Source of the DNA: Thalassospira profundimaris
Lineage (GTDB): Bacteria; Pseudomonadota; Alphaproteobacteria; Rhodospirillales; Thalassospiraceae
DNA: 64,000 nt
Reading direction: 5' to 3'
Assembly (NCBI RefSeq): GCF_003326755.1
Contig: NZ_JPWH01000006.1
Location: 1 to 64,000, forward strand
In this document: piece after piece, positions 43,914 through 53,913 of the stretch
Position numbering within the stretch: position 1 is the stretch's first letter
Layout of the letters: each line of letters begins with the position of its first letter
Notes under the pieces: generated by a model
Databases searched by the model: none
Seen by the model: only the letters and a program-made list of their open reading frames with translations
Told to the model about the DNA's origin: nothing
Translations under genes and position numbers: made by a program

Positions 43914-44801
43914 GTGATTATGATTTTTGGAATTCCCATTCAGGCGTTTCTGGGACAATTGCTGATCGGCCTGATCAACGGGTCTTTCTATGCAATGCTC
44001 AGCCTTGGCCTGGCGATTATTTTCGGCATGCTGCGCGTAATTAACTTTGCCCACGGTGCGCAATATATGATGGGGGCCTTTGCCGGGATGCTCTTGCTCA
44101 CCTGGCTGGGCGTTAATTACTGGTTTGCCCTGATCTTTGCCCCCGTCATTGTCGGACTTACCGGTATCGTCGTGGAACGCTTTGCGCTGCGTCGCCTTTA
44201 CAATCTGGACCATCTTTATGGTCTGCTCTTTACCTTTGGGCTGGCACTGGTGGTTGAGGGTACCTTCCGGTATTTTTACGGCTCTTCCGGGCAGCCCTAC
44301 GCCACCCCCGAAATCCTCAGCGGCGGGGTTAATCTGGGCTTTATGTATTTGCCGATCTATCGGGGCTGGGTTGTTGTTGCCTCGCTGATCGTATGTATCG
44401 GAACCTGGGTTCTTATCGAAAAAACCCGTCTTGGTGCCTATCTGCGTGCGGCAACGGAAAACCCGATCCTGGTCCAGTCTTTTGGCATTAATGTGCCGCT
44501 GCTGTTAACCCTGACTTATGGCCTTGGAGCAGGTTTGGCCGCACTGGCCGGGATCATGGCTGCCCCCATCTACCAGGTCAGCCCGCTTATGGGCTCCAAC
44601 CTGATTATTGTGGTTTTTGCCATTGTCGTCGTTGGCGGCATGGGATCGATCCTGGGGGCCATCATTACCGGTTATGCCTTGGGCATCCTCGAAGGCCTGA
44701 CCAAGGTTTTCTACCCCGAAGCCTCGAACATCGTGATCTTTGTCATTATGGCACTGGTTCTTCTGGTCCGGCCTGCCGGTCTGTTTGGTCGGGAAGCGTG
44801 A
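43914..44801 (+). CDS. Liv-type ABC transporter permease (LivH-like)
   Basis: The 295-residue permease has about eight membrane segments and the LivH pattern: GLINGSFYAMLSLGLAIIFGMLRVINFAHGA near the start and VVGGMGSILGAIITGYALGILEG near the end. GTG 43914 lies ten bases after GGAG; an ATG two codons further is the alternative. It is one of two membrane subunits of the importer. Confidence 0.94.
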   Translation: MIMIFGIPIQAFLGQLLIGLINGSFYAMLSLGLAIIFGMLRVINFAHGAQYMMGAFAGMLLLTWLGVNYWFALIFAPVIVGLTGIVVERFALRRLYNLDHLYGLLFTFGLALVVEGTFRYFYGSSGQPYATPEILSGGVNLGFMYLPIYRGWVVVASLIVCIGTWVLIEKTRLGAYLRAATENPILVQSFGINVPLLLTLTYGLGAGLAALAGIMAAPIYQVSPLMGSNLIIVVFAIVVVGGMGSILGAIITGYALGILEGLTKVFYPEASNIVIFVIMALVLLVRPAGLFGREA

Positions 44802-44802
44802 A

Positions 44803-45789
44803 ATGAATACATCCACCATAACATCAACGGACACGAACAATACCGGCACCCGCATTCAGCTTGCCTTGCTGGCTGTCGCCTTTATCGCCCTGCTGGTCGC
44901 ACCCTTTGTCTTTTATCCGATCTTTCTGATGAAAGTACTGTGCTTTGCCCTGTTCGCCTGCGCCTTTAACCTGCTGCTGGGCTACACGGGTTTGCTGTCC
45001 TTTGGCCATGCCGCTTTTTTTGGCGGTGCGTCCTACTTTACCGGTTATGTAGTCAAGGAACTGGGATTTCCACCGGAACTGGGCATTCTGGTCGGGGTTG
45101 CCGGTGCTGCCCTGCTGGGCCTGGTGATGGGCTTTTTCGCCATTCGCCGCCAGGGCATTTATTTTGCGATGGTCACACTCGCCCTGGCACAAATGTTCTA
45201 TTTTTTCTGCCTGCAGGCCGAATTTACACATGGTGAAGATGGTCTTCAGGGCGTTCCGCGCGGTCATTTGTTTGGCTTTATCGATTTGAACGAACCGCTC
45301 AACATGTATTTCTTCGTGCTGGGTGTTTTTGTTATCGGTATTTTTGCCATCTGGCGCATTGTCCATTCCCCCTTTGGCATGATCCTGAAATCCATCCGTG
45401 AAAACGAAGACCGTGCCATCTCGCTGGGTTATTCGGTCAATCGCTACAAACTGGGTGCCTTTGTCATGTCTGCGGCATTGGCCGGGCTGGCAGGTGGGAC
45501 CAAAACGCTGGTGTTCCAGTTTGCCACCCTGACCGACGTTGCCTGGCAAATGTCGGGGGAAGTCATTCTCATGACGCTTCTGGGTGGTATTGGCACCATC
45601 TTTGGTCCCATTTTTGGTGCCGGTTTTGTTGTTACGTTGCAAAACTATCTGGCGGCTTCCTCTTTCCCGGTAACGGTTCTGACCGGTCTGATCTTTATGA
45701 TCTGCGTTCTGGTTTTCCGTCGCGGCATCATTGGTGAATTCAATGCGTCGCGTCTTGGGGCCCGTCTGGGTCTGCGAACCAAGCAATAA
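44803..45789 (+). CDS. Liv-type ABC transporter permease (LivM-like)
   Basis: The 328-residue permease has a polar N-terminal tail, then about eight membrane segments with the LivM hallmarks LLGYTGLLSFGHAAFFGGASY, IRENEDRAISLGYSVNRYKL and LLGGIGTIFGPIFGAGFV. ATG 44803 follows the livH-like stop by one base and is preferred over an overlapping start at 44740. Twelve bases separate it from the GMC gene. Confidence 0.94.
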   Translation: MNTSTITSTDTNNTGTRIQLALLAVAFIALLVAPFVFYPIFLMKVLCFALFACAFNLLLGYTGLLSFGHAAFFGGASYFTGYVVKELGFPPELGILVGVAGAALLGLVMGFFAIRRQGIYFAMVTLALAQMFYFFCLQAEFTHGEDGLQGVPRGHLFGFIDLNEPLNMYFFVLGVFVIGIFAIWRIVHSPFGMILKSIRENEDRAISLGYSVNRYKLGAFVMSAALAGLAGGTKTLVFQFATLTDVAWQMSGEVILMTLLGGIGTIFGPIFGAGFVVTLQNYLAASSFPVTVLTGLIFMICVLVFRRGIIGEFNASRLGARLGLRTKQ

Positions 45790-45800
45790 GGCCCCTTTTC

Positions 45801-47402
45801 ATGACTGACGAAACGTTTGACTACATCATTGTTGGTGCAGGATCGGCGGGCTGTACGCTCGCCAACCGCCTCTCCGAAATTGAAAATGCCACCACCCTCC
45901 TGCTTGAAGCCGGCGGCAAGGACCGTTACCCCTGGATCCATATCCCGGTGGGCTACCTTTATTGCATTGGCAATCCCCGGGTTGACTGGTGCTTTAAAAC
46001 CATTAACGAACCCAGGTTGAACGGGCGCTCCCTCTCCTATCCCCGTGGCAAGGTTCTGGGCGGCTGTTCCTCCATCAATGGCATGATCTATATGCGCGGC
46101 CAATCCACCGATTATGACCAGTGGCGTCAGTCGGGTTGCACCGGCTGGGGCTGGGATGACGTACTGCCACTGTTTAAAAAGTCCGAGGATTATTACAAAG
46201 GGGCAGATGAACTTCACGGTTCAGGCGGTGAATGGCGCGTTGAAGAAGCCCGCCTGCATTGGGATATTCTCGATGCCTTCCAAAATGCCGCCGAACAGGC
46301 GGGTTTCCCCAAGATTGACGATTTCAACCGGGGCAACAACGAAGGCTCCAGTTATTTCAAGGTCAATCAGCGTCGGGGTATTCGCTGGAATACTTCCAAG
46401 GCGTTTCTGCGCCCGGCACAAAACCGCAACAACCTGAAAACCCAAACCCATGCCCAGGTCCGCCGCCTGATCCTTGAAAATGGCCGGGCCGTTGGGGTGG
46501 AATTTGATCATCACGGCAGCATTCGCACGGTGCGCGCCCGCCGCGAAGTGATTTTATCAGCGGGGTCGGTTGGTTCACCACATATTCTGGAACTTTCCGG
46601 CATTGGCCGGGGCGATGTTTTGCAAAAGGCCGGGATTGATGTGGTGCATGAAAACCGCGCGGTCGGGGAAAACCTGCAGGACCATTTGCAATTGCGTTGC
46701 GCCTTTAAGGTCTCGAACATCAAAACCCTGAACGAACAGGCCAATTCCCTGTTTGGCAAGGCGGCGATTGCGCTGGAATATCTGTTTAACCAGTCCGGCC
46801 CCATGTCGATGGCCCCCAGCCAGCTTGGTATGTTCACCAAATCATCGCCCGCCTACGACATGCCCAATCTGCAATATCATGTGCAACCCTTGTCGCTGGA
46901 AAAATTTGGCGATTCCGTACATCCCTTCCCGGCCTTTACGGCCAGTGTCTGTAACCTGCGTCCTGACAGCCGGGGATCAATCCATCTAACCAACCCGGAT
47001 TACAAAACCCAGCCCGCCATTGCGCCAAATTACCTGTCGGCCGAAAGCGACCGCCAGGTTGCGATTGATGCCATTCGCCAAACGCGACAAATTGTGGCGC
47101 AAAAGGCGCTGCAACCCTATAACCCGCAGGAATTCAAACCGGGACCATCTTATGAAACCGATGATGACCTGGCAAAGGCCGCCGGCGACATTGGCACCAC
47201 CATTTTCCACCCGGTGGGCACCTGCCGTATGGGGACCGACCCGGATGCCGTAGTCTCTCCTGCCCTGAAATTTAATGGCATTGCCGGGCTTCGCATTGCC
47301 GATGCCTCGATCATGCCGACTATTGTTTCGGGCAATACAAATTCCCCAACCATCATGATTGCGGAAAAGGCCGCCGAACTGATCAAGGCCGATGCCGCCT
47401 GA
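45801..47402 (+). CDS. GMC-family FAD-dependent alcohol dehydrogenase (choline dehydrogenase-like)
   Basis: The 533-residue flavoenzyme has the N-terminal FAD-binding Rossmann motif DYIIVGAGSAGCTLANRL, GMC signature 1 GGCSSINGMIYMRG, signature 2 AGSVGSPHILELSGIG, and the C-terminal active-site region FHPVGTCRMG with the catalytic His and SGNTNSPTIMIAEKAA with the second-site Asn. It oxidises an alcohol with transfer of electrons to the respiratory chain or another acceptor. It lies 12 bases after the permease gene and ends the Liv-type operon, so the importer probably supplies its substrate. Choline is possible, but no betaine aldehyde dehydrogenase or BetI is adjacent. Confidence 0.92.
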   Translation: MTDETFDYIIVGAGSAGCTLANRLSEIENATTLLLEAGGKDRYPWIHIPVGYLYCIGNPRVDWCFKTINEPRLNGRSLSYPRGKVLGGCSSINGMIYMRGQSTDYDQWRQSGCTGWGWDDVLPLFKKSEDYYKGADELHGSGGEWRVEEARLHWDILDAFQNAAEQAGFPKIDDFNRGNNEGSSYFKVNQRRGIRWNTSKAFLRPAQNRNNLKTQTHAQVRRLILENGRAVGVEFDHHGSIRTVRARREVILSAGSVGSPHILELSGIGRGDVLQKAGIDVVHENRAVGENLQDHLQLRCAFKVSNIKTLNEQANSLFGKAAIALEYLFNQSGPMSMAPSQLGMFTKSSPAYDMPNLQYHVQPLSLEKFGDSVHPFPAFTASVCNLRPDSRGSIHLTNPDYKTQPAIAPNYLSAESDRQVAIDAIRQTRQIVAQKALQPYNPQEFKPGPSYETDDDLAKAAGDIGTTIFHPVGTCRMGTDPDAVVSPALKFNGIAGLRIADASIMPTIVSGNTNSPTIMIAEKAAELIKADAA

Positions 47403-47429
47403 GGGACAAAACTTTATCAGACAAACAGA

Positions 47430-47459
47430 AAGACCCGGACTGTGACTGGTCCGGGTCTT
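47430..47459. terminator. Bidirectional terminator between the GMC gene and deoA
   Basis: AAGACCCGGAC at 47430-47440 pairs perfectly with GTCCGGGTCTT at 47449-47459. T-rich tails on both strands are modest. It lies between convergent genes. Confidence 0.8.
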
Positions 47460-47486
47460 GGTCTTTAAAGCGGCAACAACAAAGCG

Positions 47487-48833
47487 TCAGTCGCCATTGC
47501 GACGTGCGACGATACGTTCACGCACAGCGGCATCGGTACCGGTTTGCGCAATATCGCCATCGCCAATGACAATGGCATCATGCAACATTTTTTCGGCAAG
47601 CTGCAATTGGGCGTCATCACGCACATGGGCAACACAAAGCGGCGACGCTGCCGAAACCGTCTGCCCCACATGGACAAAATCAGTAAAGCCAACCGCATGA
47701 TCAATTTCCTGATCCGCACGGGTTCTCCCCCCCTTAAGGGCCACCAGCGCCAGACCAACCTTGCGGGCATCCATCGAGAGAACCCGACCGGTTTTACCGG
47801 CCCCAATCTCTGCAACCTTGGGCGCTGCCTCCTGATATTTGTCGATATTTTCAACAAAATCGGCAGGTCCACCAAGGCCCGATACCATGCGTGAAAAGAC
47901 CTCGGCTGCGCGCCCTGACGTCAATGCTGCCGATGCCTTTTGCAACCCGTCGGCCACGTCATCGGCAATGTCGGTCAATGCCAGCATTTCGGCGGCCAGC
48001 GCCAGGGTCACATCATAAACCCGCTGTTCCTGGTTTTTGCCGGTCAGAAAATCGACCGCCTCTTTCATTTCCAGGGCATTGCCAACAGTTTCGCCCAAAA
48101 CCTGGTCCATATCGGTCAACAGGGCCGTGGTGGGCACCCCATTGCGGGTTGCGACCTCGGCAATGCTTTGCGCCAGTTCACGGGCACGGTCATATTCATT
48201 CATAAACGCGCCAGAGCCAAATTTGACATCCATCACCAGCGCATCCAGCCCCGCTGCCAGCTTTTTCGACAGGATCGAAGCGGTAATCAGCGGAATGGAT
48301 TCAACCGTCGCCGTAATGTCGCGAATGCCGTAAAAACGTTTATCTGCCGGTGCCAAATCGGCTGTCTGACCAATAATGGCGCAGCCAACCTCGCGGGTGA
48401 CTTTGGCAAATTCGGCAAGGTCGGGTGCGGTACGATACCCGGGAATGGAATCAAATTTGTCGAGCGTCCCGCCGGTATGGCCCAGGCCACGCCCCGAAAT
48501 CATCGGCACAAAGGCCCCACACGCTGCCACAATCGGCCCCAGCATCAGGCTAACCTTGTCCCCCACACCGCCGGTAGAATGCTTGTCCACCACCGGGCCG
48601 TTTTCCAGTCCCAGCTTTTTCCAGTCCAGCACCGTGCCGGAATCGCGCATATTGCGGGTCAGTGCGGCGCGTTCATCCATGCTCATGCCCTGGAAAAACA
48701 CCGCCATTGCGAAGGCGGCAACCTGTCCCTCCGTCACAGAAAGATCAGCAATCCCTTTGACAAAAAAGGCAATTTCTTCTTCGCTTAAAACTTCGCCTTC
48801 ACGTTTGCGGCGAATAATTTCCTGCGGCAGCAT
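47487..48833 (-). CDS. deoA: Thymidine phosphorylase
   Basis: The 448-residue enzyme splits thymidine (and deoxyuridine) with phosphate to base and deoxyribose-1-phosphate. It has the N-terminal [17 protein letters not shown] helices, the phosphate-site [17 protein letters not shown], the [21 protein letters not shown] loop and [12 protein letters not shown]. The C-terminal beta domain ([21 protein letters not shown]) binds the base. Length matches E. coli DeoA. It is the last gene of the nucleoside operon, 87 bases after the purine phosphorylase. Confidence 0.96.
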   Translation of the reverse strand: MLPQEIIRRKREGEVLSEEEIAFFVKGIADLSVTEGQVAAFAMAVFFQGMSMDERAALTRNMRDSGTVLDWKKLGLENGPVVDKHSTGGVGDKVSLMLGPIVAACGAFVPMISGRGLGHTGGTLDKFDSIPGYRTAPDLAEFAKVTREVGCAIIGQTADLAPADKRFYGIRDITATVESIPLITASILSKKLAAGLDALVMDVKFGSGAFMNEYDRARELAQSIAEVATRNGVPTTALLTDMDQVLGETVGNALEMKEAVDFLTGKNQEQRVYDVTLALAAEMLALTDIADDVADGLQKASAALTSGRAAEVFSRMVSGLGGPADFVENIDKYQEAAPKVAEIGAGKTGRVLSMDARKVGLALVALKGGRTRADQEIDHAVGFTDFVHVGQTVSAASPLCVAHVRDDAQLQLAEKMLHDAIVIGDGDIAQTGTDAAVRERIVARRNGD

Positions 48834-48920
48834 ATTGTTCCCCTGCTCGGCAGATGGTTAAAAATCCGGGCGGACATGTCCATACAGCCCGCCCGATCAT
48901 AGATGAATTGGGTAATCGCG

Positions 48921-49727
48921 TTATCTTGCCTGGGCGAAATAACGCAGCAAAATACGTATCAGGTTTGCCGATCCCTCTTTGGCCATTTCCAGGGTCTGTT
49001 CATGGCTCAGGGCGGTTTTGCTCATCCCGGCAGCAAGGTTGGTGATGTTTGAAATCGCCGCAACCCGGAAACCAAGACGACGGGCAAGAATATTTTCCGG
49101 TACCGTAGACATGCCAACCGCATCGGCCCCCATCACCCGCAACGCCCGGATTTCCGCCGGTGTTTCAAAGCTGGGGCCGGTACACCAGGCGTAAGTCCCC
49201 TCAAACAGGGGAACGCCAAGCTCTGCTGCCGTATGATGCAGCCCGGCACCAATTTCAGGGTCATAAGGCACATTCATATCCACGAAACGATCTGCGCCGT
49301 GATACCCAATCAACGGGTTGGGGCCAAACAGGCTGATATGGTCGGTAATCAGCATCAAATTGCCTGGTGTTGCCTCGGCCAGGAGCGAACCAGCGGCATT
49401 GGTCAGAATAAGCTGACCCGCCCCCAGTTCACGCAGCACCTCAAGCGGTTCCGCCATCAAATCTGAACGGCCATGTTCGTAGTAATGGGCACGCCCCTGC
49501 ATGACAGCAACCGAAACCGCGCCAATGCGGCCCAAAACCAGCTTGCCACCATGTCCTTCAACCGTTGGCCTGGGAAAGCCGGGCAAATCGGCATAGTTGA
49601 TGTGAATGGCTTCGCTGATTGCATCAACAACGCCGCCCATACCACTTCCCAGAACCAGGGCAACATCCGCGTTAAAGGCGGGTGCCATTTGTTTAATCAC
49701 GGCAAGGGCAGCTTTAACATTGCTCAT
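48921..49727 (-). CDS. Purine-nucleoside phosphorylase (trimeric type)
   Basis: The 268-residue enzyme is of the trimeric PNP class (PNP-II, like mammalian PNP and PunA) rather than the hexameric DeoD class. It has GSGMGGVVD near the start, the phosphate-binding GHGGKLVLGRIG, the loop LTNAAGSLLAEATPGNLMLITDHISL, and the base-site region GPSFETPAEIRALRVMGADAVGMSTVPE. It splits inosine and guanosine (and deoxy forms). Its start overlaps the cdd stop by four bases, so translation is coupled. Confidence 0.95.
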   Translation of the reverse strand: MSNVKAALAVIKQMAPAFNADVALVLGSGMGGVVDAISEAIHINYADLPGFPRPTVEGHGGKLVLGRIGAVSVAVMQGRAHYYEHGRSDLMAEPLEVLRELGAGQLILTNAAGSLLAEATPGNLMLITDHISLFGPNPLIGYHGADRFVDMNVPYDPEIGAGLHHTAAELGVPLFEGTYAWCTGPSFETPAEIRALRVMGADAVGMSTVPENILARRLGFRVAAISNITNLAAGMSKTALSHEQTLEMAKEGSANLIRILLRYFAQAR

Positions 49728-50170
49728 GACAAATTCTCCGGTCCAAAAGAATGCGGGATCAGCTCTTCCCGGCTCAGGGTCAGAAGGGTTTTGCCTTCTT
49801 CGCTGATGATGTAAATTTTGGCATCTGGCCCACTAAATTCGCGGATTTTCTGACGGCATCCGCCGCACGGGGTACAGGCAACATCGCCGCTGCCTACCAC
49901 CACAATTTCCGTAATTTTACGTTCACCTGCCAAAACCATTGCCGAAATCGCACCGCCTTCGGCACAAACGCCTTCAGGATAGGCGGCATTTTCAACATTG
50001 CAGCCCGCAATAATGGCCCCGTTTTCAGTGCGCAAGGCCGCCCCGACCAAAAAGTTGGAATAAGGGGCATAGGCATTTTTACGTGCCGCCTGTGCTGCCG
50101 CCACCAGATCGGAGGGGGCTACAGATTTTACAGAACCAACAGCCAATGAAGCAGAATTACTATCAGTCAT
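49724..50170 (-). CDS. cdd: Cytidine deaminase
   Basis: The 148-residue enzyme deaminates cytidine and deoxycytidine to uridine forms. The zinc site is made of CAEGGAI (with the catalytic Glu) and CTPCGGCRQKI (two Cys), with substrate-site YAPYSNFLVGAAL near the start. It is the short homotetrameric type. It lies 39 bases after the second permease and overlaps the purine phosphorylase start. Confidence 0.96.
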   Translation of the reverse strand: MTDSNSASLAVGSVKSVAPSDLVAAAQAARKNAYAPYSNFLVGAALRTENGAIIAGCNVENAAYPEGVCAEGGAISAMVLAGERKITEIVVVGSGDVACTPCGGCRQKIREFSGPDAKIYIISEEGKTLLTLSREELIPHSFGPENLS

Positions 50171-50209
50171 AGAACATCCAGACAGGGCTTAACCCGACAA
50201 AATCAAAAA

Positions 50210-51181
50210 TCAGCGTTCCTTGACATAGGGACGGCCCAAGGATTTGGGGGCAACAGCGCGACCAATAAAGCCAGCCAGCAGAATAACCGTCAGAATGTAA
50301 GGCAAGGCCTGCACAAGCTGCACCGGAACTTCGCCAATGCCGGGCACGGAAACCCCTTGCAACCGCGTTGCCGCCGCATCCAGAAACCCGAACAGAATAC
50401 AGGCAAACATGGCTGGAAACGGGCGCCACTTGCCAAAGACCATTGCGGCCAGCGCAATATAACCCTTGCCCGCTGTCATATCGGACAAAAACGATGCCCC
50501 TTGCGCGGTTGACAAATACGCCCCGGAAATGCCCACCAGAAAACCGCTGCACAGAACCGAACGATACCGCATCGCCACAACACTGATGCCTGCCGTATCG
50601 ACAGCTCCCGGATTTTCACCCACAGCGCGCAGGCGCAAACCAAACCGCGTGCGATACAGCACCCACCAGGATGCCGGTACGGCCAAAAATGCCACATAAA
50701 CAAGGATATTATGGCCGCTTAACAGTTCGGAATACAAAGACCCCAATACCGGGACATTGGCAACCGCATCGGCCCCTGGCAGGGTAATGGGCTGAAACCG
50801 TGCTTCATGGTCCAGTGCGGGGGTTTTACCGCCTTGGGAAAACAGCGCAATCCCGACAAGAGCGGTAAGGCCCGACATCAGAATATTGATCGCCATGCCC
50901 GAAACAACCTGATTGCCCTTATGGGTGATACAGGCGAAACCATGCAACAAAGACAAGGCGATTGTTGTCAGGACCGCGGCACCAAGCCCCAGCCAGTGAC
51001 TGTCGGTGTAATAGGCCACACAGGCGGCTGAAAAGGCCCCGCCCAGCATCATGCCTTCCAGGGCCAGATTAATCGTCCCTGCCCGTTCGGAAAACATACC
51101 AGCAAGGGCGGCCAGGATCAGCGGGGTGGATGTCCGCATCGTTGCATCAAGCAACAGGACGACCATTTGGAAATTATCCAT
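50210..51181 (-). CDS. Nucleoside ABC transporter permease (second)
   Basis: The 323-residue permease has eight to ten hydrophobic segments and the pattern of BmpA-linked permeases (NupQ/YufQ-like): FSERAGTINLALEGMMLGGAFSA near the start and RFGLRLRAVGENPGAVDTAGI with GAYLSTAQGASFLSDMTAGKGYIALAAMVFG in the second half. It forms the channel with the preceding permease. Its start codon overlaps the stop of that gene by one base (TAATG). Confidence 0.93.
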   Translation of the reverse strand: MDNFQMVVLLLDATMRTSTPLILAALAGMFSERAGTINLALEGMMLGGAFSAACVAYYTDSHWLGLGAAVLTTIALSLLHGFACITHKGNQVVSGMAINILMSGLTALVGIALFSQGGKTPALDHEARFQPITLPGADAVANVPVLGSLYSELLSGHNILVYVAFLAVPASWWVLYRTRFGLRLRAVGENPGAVDTAGISVVAMRYRSVLCSGFLVGISGAYLSTAQGASFLSDMTAGKGYIALAAMVFGKWRPFPAMFACILFGFLDAAATRLQGVSVPGIGEVPVQLVQALPYILTVILLAGFIGRAVAPKSLGRPYVKER

Positions 51182-52299
51182 TATGCAGCCTCCTGCGCAC
51201 GCTGGCGAAGACGCCAGGCTGTATACATTTGTGTCACGCGCGGGCGGAACATATGTTCAAGCGCACCAGTGCACAAAATGACCAGACCCTGAATAACCAC
51301 AACCATGTCATTGGTAATGGTTGGAATTTCAAACGAAAGCTCCGCCCCGCCCTGATAGAGCATGCCAAACAACAGGGCCGAAAGGAAAATGCCAAACGGG
51401 TGATTGCGCCCCATTAACGCCACGGCAATACCGACAAAGCCGTAACCCGCGGTAAAGTCGATCAATAAACGGTGCTGAACCCCCATAACTTCGTTAAGTG
51501 CCATGAAACCGGCAAGTCCGCCCGAAATCATCATGGCGAGAATAATGTACCGGCCCGGTTCAATCCCGGCAAAGGTCGCGGCAGCCGCATTCGCCCCCAC
51601 CGTGCGAATGGCATAGCCCCAGCGTGTATGCCAGATAAACAGCCACACCAGCACGCAGCAGGCAATCGCATAGACAAAGGAAAAATTCAACGGGCTGCTG
51701 GCCATATCAATGCCAAACCAGGCGGCCATATTATGAATGTAAGGCAGGGTCAGATTTTCATCAATTGCGGCACTTTCCGGCGTCATCGATCCTTGCGGCC
51801 GCAACACATTGACCAGCAGATAAACCATCAGCGACGAGGCAATAAAGTTAAACATGATGGTGGTAATTACCACATGCGACCCGCGCCGTGCCTGCAAATA
51901 AGCCGGAATATAGGCCCAGGCCGCGCCGAAAATGGCGGCAGCCAGAATGCTGACCACCAGCATCACCGGAAAAGGCAACCAGTTCAGATAAAGGGCCGCC
52001 AGCGTCACGCCCAGCCCGCCGATATAGGCCTGACCTTCGACACCGATATTGAACAGCCCGGCATGAAAGGCCACCGCAAAGGCAAGGCCGGTAAAGATGA
52101 AGTTGGTGGTGTAATACAGCGTATAGCCCACCGCCTCTTCATAGCCGAACGCACCATAAAGCATGATGCGGACAACCTCGCTGGGGTCTTCACCAATCGC
52201 CATAACCACCAGGCCGGAAATCAGAAAGGCCAGCATCAGATTCATCAGCGGCAAAACGCCAACATCAATCCAGCGCGGAAGTTGGATGGTATCACTCAT
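51181..52299 (-). CDS. Nucleoside ABC transporter permease (first)
   Basis: The 372-residue permease has about ten membrane segments and the family stretches LYYTTNFIFTGLAFAVAFHAGLFNIGVEGQAYIGG, TRWGYAIRTVGANAAAATFAGI and LNEVMGVQHRLLIDFTAGYGFVGIAVALMGRNHP, as in NupP/YufP-like proteins. Its ATG overlaps the ATPase stop by four bases (ATGA), so the transporter genes are translationally coupled. Confidence 0.93.
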   Translation of the reverse strand: MSDTIQLPRWIDVGVLPLMNLMLAFLISGLVVMAIGEDPSEVVRIMLYGAFGYEEAVGYTLYYTTNFIFTGLAFAVAFHAGLFNIGVEGQAYIGGLGVTLAALYLNWLPFPVMLVVSILAAAIFGAAWAYIPAYLQARRGSHVVITTIMFNFIASSLMVYLLVNVLRPQGSMTPESAAIDENLTLPYIHNMAAWFGIDMASSPLNFSFVYAIACCVLVWLFIWHTRWGYAIRTVGANAAAATFAGIEPGRYIILAMMISGGLAGFMALNEVMGVQHRLLIDFTAGYGFVGIAVALMGRNHPFGIFLSALLFGMLYQGGAELSFEIPTITNDMVVVIQGLVILCTGALEHMFRPRVTQMYTAWRLRQRAQEAA

Positions 52300-53888
52300 T
52301 TCCCGGCCTCCGCTTCGGCCTGTTTCGGATCAACACCAGCCATCATCAGGCCCAATACCCGTTCATTTGCATCGGCGGCATTGACCTCGCCAATAATATA
52401 GCCATCGCACATCACCAAAATCCGGTCGGACAGCGACATGATCTCGTCAAGCTCGACAGACACCAGCAAAACCGCCTTGCCCGCATCACGCATGGCGACA
52501 ATGCGTTTGTGAATAAATTCAATCGCGCCAATATCGACACCACGGGTTGGCTGCCCCACCAGTAACAAATCGGGATCACGCATGATTTCGCGTGCCAGAA
52601 CCAGTTTTTGCTGGTTCCCGCCGGAAAAATTGGCAGCCTTCAAATGCGGGTCTGCCGGGCGAACATCAAACTCGTCCATCATATGCCGGGTGGCATCGGC
52701 AATTTTGCCCCAGTCAAGCAACGAGCCCTTCTGATAGGCCTTGTCATCCTGATATCCCAGGATGGCTGCTTCCTCGGCGGAAAAGGCCGTCACCATCGCC
52801 ATACGATGGCGATCTTCGGGGACATGGGCAACACCACGCTGGCGCAGTTCGGCCGGGCCAACCCCGCGCCCTGGTGTCACGTCCTGGCCGTTCAAAATCA
52901 CCCGGCCTTCGCTGACCGAACGAATACCGCCCAATGCCTCCAGCAATTCACTTTGCCCGTTACCCGAAACCCCGGCAATACCGACAATTTCACCGGCACG
53001 GACATAAAAGCTGGCATTTTTGACCTTGCGCACGCCGGTAGTGGTCTCAACACACAGATTTTCAACCTGCAAAATGGTATCGCGCGGGTTGGCTTCGCCT
53101 TTTTCCAGGCGCAACAAAACCTTACGCCCCACCATTAATTCAGAAAGTTCCTGCGGGCTGGTCTCGGCGGTGTGGCGATGTGCGACCATTTCGCCCTGGC
53201 GCATCACCGAAACATTATCGGTTGCCGCCATGATTTCACGCAGCTTATGCGTGATCAAAACCACCGTTTTGCCCTGCTGCTTCAGGGTTTCAAGAATGCG
53301 AAACAGATGGTCGGCTTCCTGTGGTGTCAACACACCGGTTGGTTCGTCGAGAATCAGAATTTCCGCGCCACGATACAGGGCCTTGAGAATTTCAACGCGT
53401 TGCTGCAACCCGACCGACAATTCACCGACAACGGCGTCAGGATCGATATCCAGGGAGTATTCGCGTTCAAGCCGGCGCAATTCCTCGCGGGCTTTGTCCA
53501 CGCCTTCACGCAGAACAGCGCCGCCCTCAACACCCAAAATCACGTTTTCCAGAACACTAAAGGTTTCAACCAGCATGAAATGCTGGTGCACCATACCGAT
53601 GCCAACGGCAATGGCGTCTTCCGATCCCTTAATGTCGCAAAGCTTCCCGTCAACATGAATGGTTCCCGCATCGGCCTGATAAAAGCCGTAAAGGATGCTC
53701 ATCAATGTTGATTTACCGGCACCGTTTTCACCGACAATGCCGTGAATCGTGCCTTTTTCTACTTTCAGATCAATTGAATTATTGGCGTGAACCGCCCCGA
53801 ACCGCTTATCAATACCGCGCAGTTCAATGGCGGGCGGCACGGTACCGGTTGCCCCGGTACCGTGCGCTGCGTGCATCGTATCTGACAC
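52296..53888 (-). CDS. Nucleoside ABC transporter ATP-binding protein (two ATPase domains)
   Basis: The 530-residue protein has two ATPase domains. The first (about 20-250) has Walker A GENGAGKS, signature LSVGLQQRVEILKAL and Walker B ILILDEPTGVLTPQE. The second (about 270-515) has a Walker A without the usual Lys-Ser/Thr pair (GVSGNGQSE), signature FSGGNQQKLVLAREI and a Walker B ending in GQPTRGVD. A degenerate second domain is normal in this family (NupO/YufO, RbsA-like). It energises the two permeases. It starts 25 bases after the binding-protein stop. Confidence 0.95.
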   Translation of the reverse strand: MSDTMHAAHGTGATGTVPPAIELRGIDKRFGAVHANNSIDLKVEKGTIHGIVGENGAGKSTLMSILYGFYQADAGTIHVDGKLCDIKGSEDAIAVGIGMVHQHFMLVETFSVLENVILGVEGGAVLREGVDKAREELRRLEREYSLDIDPDAVVGELSVGLQQRVEILKALYRGAEILILDEPTGVLTPQEADHLFRILETLKQQGKTVVLITHKLREIMAATDNVSVMRQGEMVAHRHTAETSPQELSELMVGRKVLLRLEKGEANPRDTILQVENLCVETTTGVRKVKNASFYVRAGEIVGIAGVSGNGQSELLEALGGIRSVSEGRVILNGQDVTPGRGVGPAELRQRGVAHVPEDRHRMAMVTAFSAEEAAILGYQDDKAYQKGSLLDWGKIADATRHMMDEFDVRPADPHLKAANFSGGNQQKLVLAREIMRDPDLLLVGQPTRGVDIGAIEFIHKRIVAMRDAGKAVLLVSVELDEIMSLSDRILVMCDGYIIGEVNAADANERVLGLMMAGVDPKQAEAEAGK

Positions 53889-53913
53889 GTCTAATCCCCG
53901 ATTGTCAGATCGC

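Noticed and set aside
45801-47402. Firm call of choline dehydrogenase (betA)
   Set aside because: GMC enzymes are hard to separate by eye, no betB or betI is nearby, and the operon partner is a Liv-type importer; left as a GMC alcohol dehydrogenase.
47487-48833. Anthranilate phosphoribosyltransferase as an alternative for deoA
   Set aside because: The two families share a fold, but length, the [10 protein letters not shown] motif and the nucleoside operon fit thymidine phosphorylase.
52296-53888. Degenerate second ATPase domain as a sign of gene decay
   Set aside because: Loss of the second Walker A Lys and altered Walker B are normal in this two-domain ATPase family, unlike the case at 38033.
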